Source: Massilia cavernae (lineage in GTDB: Bacteria > Pseudomonadota > Gammaproteobacteria > Burkholderiales > Burkholderiaceae_D). Taken from it: DNA of 51,056 nucleotides. The notes under the pieces are model-generated. The model was not told the origin of the DNA and made no database searches. It saw only the letters and a program-made list of their open reading frames with translations. This document shows, piece by piece, positions 44,151 to 51,056 of this stretch; the first letter of the stretch is position 1, and each line of letters begins with the position of its first letter. The position numbers and the translations under genes were made by a program. The DNA is taken from the NCBI RefSeq assembly GCF_003590855.1, contig NZ_QYUP01000145.1, positions 1 through 51,056 of the forward strand. Direction: 5' to 3'.

Positions 44151-45103
44151 CACGCCGGCACTACACACCGGAACCCGATGTGGGAAGTGGGGCTGTCAAC
44201 GTCTTGCGCATAGCGCGCTGCAGGCCGGTAACGTTGACAGTAATTCGATGCGCACAGATGCGAGCCCCCCTTCAAGACCTTACGTCCGAAAAACACGCCA
44301 GGGATCTGGTTATCGCGATTGTCTGCCGCATTGTTGCTGTGTTGGCCAGGGGAAATACAGCATGCGCCAGTCTTTTTGGCTGAACGATCGACGTACCAGT
44401 CGTCGGTCCATTCCCATACGTTGCCGATCATGTCGTAAAGTCCAAATCCGTTGGGAGGAAACGAGCGGACCGGCGCCGTCCTGCTCCAGCCACTCTTCGC
44501 CCGGTTTTGCCAAGGAAACCGGCCCTGCCAATACTTAGCCTGGGGGACGCCCCCCGGCTCGAACTCATCACCCCACGCAAAAGCCGCGCGATCCAATCCC
44601 CCGCGTGCGGCAAATTCCCACTGCGCCTCCGTCGGAAGCTGCTTGCCGGCCCAGAGTGCAAAGGCGACAGCATCCGAGTGGGCGACGTGAACGACAGGAT
44701 GGTCTTCCAAACCCCTCAGGTCACTGTCAGGCCCATGAGGGTGCCGCCAGTTGGTGCCGAACGAGAATGTCCACCATTGGAACGGGTCGCTCAACGGAAC
44801 CGGCCCGGGAGGGCTTACGAACAGAGAAGATCCAGCCTGGAGCATCGCAGGATCAGCATCGGGATAATCACGCGAGTCCGGCGCGATCTCGGCCGTTGTG
44901 ACGTGGCCGGTCTCCTCTATGAAGCGGGCGAACTGCCGGTTAGTCACCGGCGTCTCATCAATAAAGAAGGAGTCGACCGTCATACGACGCTGAGGAGCCT
45001 CCTCCGCGTAAGCATCGTCGCCCCCCATCCAGAAGGTGCCTCCGACTATCAGACGCATGCCTGCGGGAATGTCGTTCACTATGCGCCTGTGAGCGAGTCT
45101 CAT
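44144..45103 (-). CDS. formylglycine-generating enzyme, second copy
   Basis: A 319-residue FGE/SUMF1-family protein without a clear signal peptide. Blocks: MRLIVGGTFWMGGDDAYAEE, FFIDETPVTNRQFARFIEE, LPTEAQWEFAARGG, GNVWEWTDDWYVD. The catalytic Cys pair is in LCASNYCQRYR (C-x4-C). Its ATG overlaps the stop of the sulfatase gene (ATGA), repeating the arrangement at 29.1 kb. The C-terminal codons overlap a thiolase-gene scrap, so the natural end may have been altered; the last residues read RCVVPACA. Confidence 0.92.
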   Translation of the reverse strand: MRLAHRRIVNDIPAGMRLIVGGTFWMGGDDAYAEEAPQRRMTVDSFFIDETPVTNRQFARFIEETGHVTTAEIAPDSRDYPDADPAMLQAGSSLFVSPPGPVPLSDPFQWWTFSFGTNWRHPHGPDSDLRGLEDHPVVHVAHSDAVAFALWAGKQLPTEAQWEFAARGGLDRAAFAWGDEFEPGGVPQAKYWQGRFPWQNRAKSGWSRTAPVRSFPPNGFGLYDMIGNVWEWTDDWYVDRSAKKTGACCISPGQHSNNAADNRDNQIPGVFFGRKVLKGGSHLCASNYCQRYRPAARYAQDVDSPTSHIGFRCVVPACA

Positions 45104-47370
45104 TTGGTAATAACCACGCTCTCGACCGCACATTCGCAAGGCTCCGACGGAAGAGGAGCGTCGAGCAGCGTGCGCCCCACGAATGCCTCTCCACGAACGC
45201 GGATAAGACGCCCCACCTCCTTGCTGTCAACCTCCCGACCATCGGCGAACAGCGTCACGCGATACGGCGCCTTGGAACCCGAAAACCTTATGGTGAGCTC
45301 GTGCTTGCCTGGCGACAGCGGCACGCCGTTGAGCACAACTCTCTCACGGTCGCGTGCGGTAGGATCGTAGACGAAGACCGGCTTACCATCATCCAGCGTC
45401 AGCGACATGCTTCCAAACCGACCTCCCTGACCGAAGATCGGACCGTTGTCGCGCTTGCTTTTCAGATCGACTGTCGACACGCTCGTCCATCCAGGTGCGA
45501 TGGATGGCCAGGCCATGACCGAATATCGTGTGTCGCCGGGATAGTACGTGAATTTTCCCGAGCTTGGCAGAACGCCTGGGCGCAAGCTGTGGTCGATGGC
45601 GCGCCCAAGCAGGTCCGACGAAAGTGGAAGGACGTGATAGCGCGTCGCCGCCGCATCGAAGTCTCTGCGCAGTTCCTCGAGCTTGCCGGGATTGCGTCCT
45701 GCAAGATTCGCTGTCTGCGCATAGTCCGTGTTCAAATCGTATAACTCCCAAGGAAATTGGTTGGGATCCGCTTTGGTAAATTTCCAGGGGCCGGCCGCGG
45801 GCGTTGTGCCAGCCCACCACCCGTCCTTATAGTAGCCGCGGTTTCCGAGCATCTCGAAATACTGCTCGCGGCGATGTGTCGGGGCCGATGGGTTATCGAA
45901 TGTATAGACCATCGAGACACCATCGATCGGCTGTTGCTCCACGCCGTCGACCATCGCGGGCGGCTTGATGCCAGTCGCTTCGTAGATCGTCGGCGCGATG
46001 TCAATCAGATGATGGAATTGGCTCCGAATCGTTCCGGTCTGCTGGATCCGGTCAGGCCAGCTGATGACGAGACCGTCTCGCAGCCCACCGAGATGCGAGG
46101 CGATCTGTTTACCCCATGGAAAGGGGGTATTCAACGCCCAGCCCCAGCCCGCAGGGTATTGACCGGCAGTGTCACGGCTCCCTATCTTGTCCAGGTCAGG
46201 CATCATCTCCGCTACCGATGGGAAGCTGTTGGAAAAAGCGAGTCCTTCGTTTGTGATTCCAAAGAAGGTTTCAAGGCTTGAGCCATTGTCCCCTTGAACG
46301 AAAAGGATCAGCGTATTGTCGAGTTGGCCAGAGCGCCACAGATTTTCGATCACTCGACCAAGCTGGAAGTCCATGTAGGAGAGTTGCGCCGCTGCCGTCT
46401 CCATCATTCGGATATATAGACGCCGCTGGTCGGCGCCAAGGCTGTCCCACGCTGGAATGTCAGCAGGTCGTGGTGAGAGTATTGCGTTCGCCGGAATAAC
46501 CCCCATCGCCTTCTGCCGCGCAAATATCTGCTCGCGCTGCTTGTCCCAGCCCGCATCGAATTTGCCGCGGAAACGCGCGATCCAGTCGGCCGGCGCTTGC
46601 TGTGGCGAGTGCATCGTTCCAGGTGCCAGGTACGCAAAAAATGGCCGTCGTGCATCGGCCGTGTGCTGAATGTTGATCCAATGGATCATGCGATCGGCAA
46701 GATCACGGTCAAGAAAATACTCGGGCGTGTTGGGTGGCTGAATCGCGTTGCGGTTTTCGGTCAATGTTGGCGAACGCTGATCCGTCATCGCCGCGTTGAA
46801 GCCATAAAAATAATCAAATCCCATCGCATTCGGCCAGTGGTCGAACGGCCCCATCGCGCCGAGCTCCCACTCCGGCGTGTTGTGGTTCTTGCCAAACCAT
46901 GCCGTGTCGTAGCCAGCGTCGCGCAAAACCCTTCCGACGGTCGCGGCGCTTTTGGGAATGACCGAAATATAGCCTGGCTCGTCAAGGGAGACGTTGCTGA
47001 TTGCACCGTAGCCGACGGCATGGTGGTTGCGCCCGGTAAGCAATGCCGCCCGCGATGGCGAGCACATCGCGGTGGTATGGAAAGTGTTATAGCGCAGGCC
47101 CCGGTCTGCAAGCGCATCAAAGGTCGGCGTGGGAATCGGACCACCAAACGTGCTGGTCGCGCCAAATCCGACATCGTCGGTCATGATGAGAAGAATGTTA
47201 GGCGCGCCCTTGGGTGGCAGCGCTCGCTCGGGATAGTAGCGCCAACGCGTCGACATTGCCGCCTGCGGAGGGCCGGCCTGTGCAATCGCCGCAGGAAGAT
47301 GCAGCATCACCAGGGAGCTGAGCGTAATCAGTCGGGCCAGCCCCATGCGCGTCAGTGTATCCAGCATCAT
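45100..47370 (-). CDS. secreted arylsulfatase with long C-terminal extension
   Basis: A 756-residue sulfatase. The N-terminal signal is LITLSSLVMLHLPAAIAQA. NILLIMTDDVGFGATSTFGG holds the metal Asp pair, and CSPSRAALLTGR is the formylglycine motif. FGKNH and QGDNGSSLE are further active-site parts. After residue 560 an extra domain of about 180 residues (SSGKFTYYPGDTRYSVMA, KHELTIRFSGSKAPYRVTLF) looks beta-rich; many AtsA-type sulfatases have a shorter end. It would hydrolyse aryl sulfates in the periplasm. It is translationally coupled to its own FGE. Confidence 0.92.
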   Translation of the reverse strand: MMLDTLTRMGLARLITLSSLVMLHLPAAIAQAGPPQAAMSTRWRYYPERALPPKGAPNILLIMTDDVGFGATSTFGGPIPTPTFDALADRGLRYNTFHTTAMCSPSRAALLTGRNHHAVGYGAISNVSLDEPGYISVIPKSAATVGRVLRDAGYDTAWFGKNHNTPEWELGAMGPFDHWPNAMGFDYFYGFNAAMTDQRSPTLTENRNAIQPPNTPEYFLDRDLADRMIHWINIQHTADARRPFFAYLAPGTMHSPQQAPADWIARFRGKFDAGWDKQREQIFARQKAMGVIPANAILSPRPADIPAWDSLGADQRRLYIRMMETAAAQLSYMDFQLGRVIENLWRSGQLDNTLILFVQGDNGSSLETFFGITNEGLAFSNSFPSVAEMMPDLDKIGSRDTAGQYPAGWGWALNTPFPWGKQIASHLGGLRDGLVISWPDRIQQTGTIRSQFHHLIDIAPTIYEATGIKPPAMVDGVEQQPIDGVSMVYTFDNPSAPTHRREQYFEMLGNRGYYKDGWWAGTTPAAGPWKFTKADPNQFPWELYDLNTDYAQTANLAGRNPGKLEELRRDFDAAATRYHVLPLSSDLLGRAIDHSLRPGVLPSSGKFTYYPGDTRYSVMAWPSIAPGWTSVSTVDLKSKRDNGPIFGQGGRFGSMSLTLDDGKPVFVYDPTARDRERVVLNGVPLSPGKHELTIRFSGSKAPYRVTLFADGREVDSKEVGRLIRVRGEAFVGRTLLDAPLPSEPCECAVESVVITK

Positions 47371-47492
47371 TGCGAATCTCCTCCCAAGCGGATTTTATAA
47401 TAAATATACTTTATATAAAACTAGCGTATATTAGTTCCAGTTGCAACGGATAGTCACAAGTTTTCAACCAGTGGGCCGGAAGCCGCTTATCG

Positions 47493-47660
47493 TTATCCAT
47501 GCCTTGCCCGCTGGTGTTCGCTTGCTGGTACATCCTGTCCGCGGTCCGGCCGAACATGCTCATTGAACGCCCCACGGTGGAAACTGAGCGGGGGTGCATC
47601 CGTATCGCCCATGTCGACAACTCGTCCAATGAAAATGGAGTGGTCGCCTGCTGGAATTAC
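47493..47660 (-). pseudogene. 3' scrap of an HpaC-like flavin reductase gene
   Basis: Read on the minus strand just after the esterase stop: VIPAGDHSIFIGRVVDMGD, then APPLSFHRGAFNEH and a short tail to TAA (47493-47495). The HSIFIGRVV and PLSFHRG blocks are the end of the flavin-reductase domain found in HpaC-type reductases. The upstream two thirds are missing, replaced by the esterase gene. An intact protein would have supplied FADH2 to an HpaB-type oxygenase such as the one at 30.3 kb. Confidence 0.65.
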
Positions 47661-48538
47661 CCGGCCTGGTCGGTGACCCGGCGGACAAACTCGGCCAGGA
47701 GCGGCCCCACCGTGTCGTCCAGGCTGCCAAGCTGCTGCACGTTGGACAAATGATTGTGGCCACTCAGGTAGACCATTTCGGGCCAGCGGCCTGTCTGCTC
47801 CATCGCCGCGGCGACGACGCGCGCAGCCTGCTGCTGGAATTCCGCCGGGTCCAGCTCGGAAACCGTATACAGGCAGGCCCAGTCGCCCTGCAGAAGTGCC
47901 GAAAGGGTCGAACGCTCGGCAAACAGGCCTTCATCCGTGCCGAAGTAAAGTCGCTCGCGCTCGCTGTGCTGCAGCGTCAGCAGGTCATACAAGCCGCTCA
48001 GCAGGATGGCACCGGAAGGGCGCGGTTGCTGCTCCGAAGGCCAACGCGCAAGACAGCCGGCCACGTGCGCCGCACCGGCGGAATGCCCCATCAGCACCAC
48101 GGCCGGGGCACCAACAGTCCAGGCATGTGCGTTCTCTTGCAGCCACTGGGTGGCCAGTGCCACATCGTCGGCGCCTGATGGCCAGACATGATCCGGCGCG
48201 AGCCGATAATTCATTGTCGCGGCAACCCAGCCTTGGGCCACCGCCCAGGCACCGATGTGGTTATAGAAAACATCGTCGGGACCGCCCTTGCTCCCCATGG
48301 TGAATCCGCCACCGTGCACGAACAGCAGCACAGGACGCACCTGCACCTCGCCGGCCGGCACGAAGACATCCATGCGATGACGCGCGTGCGGACCATAGCC
48401 CAGGTCGCGGAACACTGTGCACGAGTCCACGTGAGGACGCGGGGCATGTGGTGCCAGCAAGGCGGCTGTGGAGGTGATCAGTTGCGGGGAAATCTCCCGG
48501 CCAAGACGGGCCAGGGCTTGACGCAGATCGGTTTGCAT
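47657..48538 (-). CDS. alpha/beta-hydrolase (HSL-type carboxylesterase)
   Basis: A 293-residue esterase. The oxyanion motif is VHGGGFTMGS, the nucleophile is in MGHSAGAAHVAG, and the acid and His are probably in VSELDPAEF and SGHNHLSN. This set is typical of hormone-sensitive-lipase or kynurenine-formamidase-like hydrolases. In this island it may split phenolic esters. It has the shared promoter cassette upstream, and its stop is followed immediately by a flavin reductase scrap, so it may have been brought in by recombination. Confidence 0.87.
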   Translation of the reverse strand: MQTDLRQALARLGREISPQLITSTAALLAPHAPRPHVDSCTVFRDLGYGPHARHRMDVFVPAGEVQVRPVLLFVHGGGFTMGSKGGPDDVFYNHIGAWAVAQGWVAATMNYRLAPDHVWPSGADDVALATQWLQENAHAWTVGAPAVVLMGHSAGAAHVAGCLARWPSEQQPRPSGAILLSGLYDLLTLQHSERERLYFGTDEGLFAERSTLSALLQGDWACLYTVSELDPAEFQQQAARVVAAAMEQTGRWPEMVYLSGHNHLSNVQQLGSLDDTVGPLLAEFVRRVTDQAG

Positions 48539-48573
48539 GAGAAATTCGTCTCCAAGTAAATTCGTATTATGTC

Positions 48574-48619
48574 CTCATTTTGTATCCAAAACATATCAAT
48601 CAATTAGTATTGACATCCT
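48574..48619 (-). promoter_or_regulatory. shared catabolic promoter cassette, copy A (esterase)
   Basis: On the minus strand: AGGATGTC (48619-48612), then AATTGATT with TTGATT (48603-48598) as a possible -35. No good -10 is found at the standard spacing. ATGAGGACATAATAC follows, matching ATGAGGACATCATAC of copy C at 32.1 kb. The AGGATGTC block is 74 bases before the esterase ATG. Confidence 0.6.
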
Positions 48620-48988
48620 TATTTTTTAGATGTAAAAACCACAAACAAGAGGACATGTTGGTTTGTATTTATCTATAATAGTGCGTGAAAATTTTTTACT
48701 TAAATAATGCGATCTCCATATTTTAATTAGCGAAATGTGAGGGGGCGATTGCTCTTACCGAGAGTTCGAAGTCGACGGCATCCGGAGGCGAAGCCGGCCC
48801 TTCGGGGAGATGGCGGGAAGAAAAGGGGGCGCGGAGAGCCGCTGAAGGGTTGGCAATGCAGCTCGGCGTAATGGTGGCCCCGCCCGCATTTCACAGATGG
48901 AGAAACCCAGAATTCCGGGCCGCACCTGGACCGGCAGGCGCAGTTCATGCGCTATAGGGGCGTATCCGACGGACACGACCGATACCAG
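48620..48988. other. non-coding gap
   Basis: The first 120 bases are strongly AT-rich, unlike most of the window; the rest is GC-rich. Frames present have no ribosome site or family match. I see no RNA gene. GTATCCGACG...GACCGATAC near 48963-48986 is an imperfect inverted repeat of unknown meaning. Confidence 0.5.
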
Positions 48989-49273
48989 TTATTGTTGGAA
49001 CAGGATGTCTCCAATCGAAGCGGTGGGAAACCGGCTCTGATAATCAGGATCGGCAACCGCATGTGGGCATGTGCGGGAGTCTTCTGAAGCAGATGTCGCT
49101 TCGGGAGAAGCCGCACATTCCGTGTGTGCCACGTCAGGCGCTTCGTGCAAGAAAAAGTCGGTAAAGAGCAAGAGATATGCCGACGTCGCGCCTAACGCAA
49201 GCCAAGGCAGTAAGCTTGCCAGAAGCTTGGGCCACGAGTTCATCATCAATAACCACGCGTGCGTATAAAACAT
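48989..49273 (-). CDS. small single-pass membrane protein, unknown
   Basis: A 94-residue protein. GGAGGAG just upstream supports ATG 49273 (MFYTHAWLL); the frame continues upstream without such a site. One hydrophobic segment (LLASLLPWLALGATSAYLLL, about residues 17-36) is followed by a polar tail with two Cys. No family is recognised. It lies between the esterase and a regulator on the same strand. Confidence 0.5.
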   Translation of the reverse strand: MFYTHAWLLMMNSWPKLLASLLPWLALGATSAYLLLFTDFFLHEAPDVAHTECAASPEATSASEDSRTCPHAVADPDYQSRFPTASIGDILFQQ

Positions 49274-49402
49274 GTCTCCTCCGTTCAACTGTCTACGAAC
49301 TGCAATCTCTGGCGGATTGCTTTCGCGTTCGTCCAAGAAATCAGACTGGGCGCTTGATAAGCCCACTCCCCTGCTTTCGCAATACCTTCACACCTTCGAA
49401 GG

Positions 49403-50005
49403 TCACGCGAATACTGTAGCGGCACCGAATAGTGCCGCTACAAGTGGATCGCGACGCACGGGCTCATCGTCGATTCGAATCGGATGCTGGACGTCGTCAG
49501 CCATGATGTGAACACTCCGGCCGGCCGCTATCGCTACTTGCCCGCGTTTCCCACGTACCTTCCTTGCGATAACGCCGGCCTCGCGACTCGAGTTCTCCAA
49601 ATTGTCGAAGAAGGCGCGGTTCCGCTCCGGATTGGACGACAACCGATAGGCCGGTTTGCACCCTTTGTGCGTGCCGCTGCGGTCGCGCACTGCGGTAACT
49701 AATCCGGCGCTACACAACTCCAGGACATAGACGCGGGCAGCGGACATCGAACTGTTGAGGAACTGAGCGACTTCGTCCAGCCGCATTTCCCGAACAGCCA
49801 GCTTGGCGATCAGCAACCGCATGTTCTCGATCCGACGCGCCGTCGAGGGCGATTGTCGGACAGCTGCCAGGGATGCATGCGCCCCCCCTGCCGTGCGCAG
49901 GTCCACGCCGGCAGGGTTGACGGCGTCGGTCAGCAACGCGACCGGCTCAATTGCGTCCAGAGGCAAAGTCGACTGAAGACAGGAATCGTGAGTTCGGGTA
50001 TCCAT
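49403..50005 (-). CDS. winged-helix-like regulator, intact paralogue of the gene at 41 kb
   Basis: A 200-residue protein. The middle region ARRIENMRLLIAKLAVREMR, then LDEVAQFLNSSMSAARVYV and ELCSAGLVTAV, fits a winged helix. The C-terminus VRRDPLVAALFGAATVFA is nearly the same as in the IS-interrupted gene at 40.6-41.1 kb, as is the ISRs-like basic stretch before it. Other parts differ, so they are old paralogues. I do not know the family; a DNA-binding role is inferred from the helix-turn-helix only. Confidence 0.7.
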   Translation of the reverse strand: MDTRTHDSCLQSTLPLDAIEPVALLTDAVNPAGVDLRTAGGAHASLAAVRQSPSTARRIENMRLLIAKLAVREMRLDEVAQFLNSSMSAARVYVLELCSAGLVTAVRDRSGTHKGCKPAYRLSSNPERNRAFFDNLENSSREAGVIARKVRGKRGQVAIAAGRSVHIMADDVQHPIRIDDEPVRRDPLVAALFGAATVFA

Positions 50006-50112
50006 GGCGAGTCATATCGTTTTACGCTTGAATTAGCGTTAGACCATCCCAACAAAGCAGCTTGTTATAGCTTGCACTTCCGTACTTGGTCGACTGGCCA
50101 AGTGATTCAACC

Positions 50113-51056
50113 TCAATGAACCCGCGCGGCCGGTTCGAGCCTGGCGCCCGCGCGCAACTTGTGCGCCTGGTCGATCAGGTATCCATGCAGCGCGCCGGCA
50201 TCGTCGTCTTTCAGGACATCGGCGTACGAGGCCATGCCTCCGTATGAATAGGCCCCACGCAGTACGATCGCTTCGAATGCCTCATGGATCGCTGGCTGCA
50301 TATCGAATAAGTTCGGAAAGCCTGATTGGCCTGGCCCTGTTCCTGCCCCGTGGCAGCGCACGCAGTGCGTCTTGAAAAGTTCGGCGCCACGCTGGATCTG
50401 GTCCGGTGTCAGCTTCGTCAGTGGCGGCAGTGGATTGGGTTCCTGCACTGCGCGTTTTTCCGGCAGCGGCGTGGCGGCGCCATCGAGGCGGAATACCAGC
50501 ATCCGGCCGCGGTTCACATAGTCGTTTGCCGCCGCGCCTGGGGGATGCGAGGAGAGCACAAGACCGCCATAACCGGCAGCCACCGCCACATACTGGACCC
50601 CACCGACCGAGTATGTCATCGGAGCGGCCATCATGCCGGTTCCGGCGAAGATCTCTTTCAGCAGGGTGCCGTCGGTCGCACGGTAGATGCGCAGATGCCC
50701 GCTGGCGGTACCCTGGACACCAGGCCGCCGGCAGTGGCCAGTACGCCGCCATTCCACATCCCCGTGTTCGGAGCGCGCCAGACTTCCTTTTGCGCTACCG
50801 GATCCCAGGCCAGCAGGAATTCCTGGTAGCGCTGCGGTGGCTGGTCGATGGACAGTGCGGCGATTTCGGCGGCCGGCTTCGCCATCATGGGCGTATAGGT
50901 CGAACCGAAGTCCATCGTATCCGGGCGCGCGCGTAGCGCGGCTTGCTTTCGAATACGGTGGCGAAATCGACCACCGGAATATAAACGAGCTTGCTCTGCC
51001 GGCTGAACGCCATCGGCATCCAGTTGTGTCCGCCAAGCGGTGACGGGTAGATCAAC
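50113..51056 (-). pseudogene. PQQ/heme quinohemoprotein dehydrogenase, 3' part, two frameshifts
   Basis: The C-terminal part of a PQQ-dependent alcohol-dehydrogenase-type protein with a fused cytochrome c; the gene starts beyond the window. Blocks: GGHNWMPMAFSRQSKLVYIP, MDFGSTYTPM, EFLLAWDPVAQKEVW, GASGHLRIYRATDG-like beta-propeller repeats, then the heme site CVRCH and a distal Met in GGMASYADVL. One base is missing in a C run at 50923-50925 and one T near 50715-50719; repairing both gives a single normal frame. Such enzymes oxidise alcohols in the periplasm and pass electrons to cytochromes. Confidence 0.82.

Noticed and set aside
48755..48976. 73-codon minus-strand ORF in the gap after the esterase promoter
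   Set aside because: No ribosome site, odd composition and no family match; a competing frame of equal length overlaps it.

Overview
The window is GC-rich DNA with the gene content of an aerobic environmental beta-proteobacterium, most likely an Oxalobacteraceae member (Massilia/Duganella type). I infer this from the mix of an IclR-controlled protocatechuate branch, TadE/TadG proteins, TonB/PepSY iron genes and IS21/RIT/TnpB mobile DNA. No rRNA, tRNA or CRISPR array was seen, and no marker gene fixes the species.

Layout. 1-9.3 kb is ordinary chromosome: an L,D-transpeptidase, a degenerate M23 peptidase, an M4 metalloprotease, a Fur-box-flanked TonB receptor and PepSY protein, a broken diguanylate cyclase and a chemoreceptor. 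9.6-12.1 kb is a small convergent module: a MurG/MGDG-type glycosyltransferase with a co-translated membrane protein, facing a HAD hydrolase. Both promoters carry a near-identical PHO box at the same distance from the -10, so this looks like a phosphate-starvation membrane-lipid module. 12.1-17 kb holds a GAF-GGDEF-EAL protein and an orphan TadG-TadE-TadE set.

17.1-24.6 kb is the protocatechuate branch of the beta-ketoadipate pathway: pcaR, then pcaH-G-B-(CD fusion)-I-J-F, ending at succinyl-CoA plus acetyl-CoA. PcaC and PcaD are fused with PcaC first. 24.6-34 kb and 42.3-51 kb together look like a catabolic island feeding it: a two-component system, two sulfatase/formylglycine-generating-enzyme pairs, an HpaB-type flavin monooxygenase, a GMC oxidoreductase, coniferyl aldehyde dehydrogenase, an esterase and a PQQ/heme dehydrogenase. 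A plausible inferred job is removing sulfate from, de-esterifying and oxidising phenolic (phenylpropanoid-like) compounds down to protocatechuate. Gene scraps (aldehyde dehydrogenase, thiolase, flavin reductase) and a shared promoter cassette show that the island has been reshuffled.

34.0-42.3 kb is a nest of mobile DNA. An IS21-type element with a 6-bp target duplication sits in the 3' end of a helix-turn-helix gene. A RIT element (three tyrosine recombinases, perfect 91-bp inverted ends) sits inside its istA gene. A solo TnpB element lies next to it.

Several genes (diguanylate cyclase, pcaH, third RIT recombinase, PQQ dehydrogenase twice) are each broken by loss of one base in or beside a short run of one base. 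The histidine kinase has one extra base. This common pattern suggests sequencing or assembly indels at least as much as true pseudogenes.
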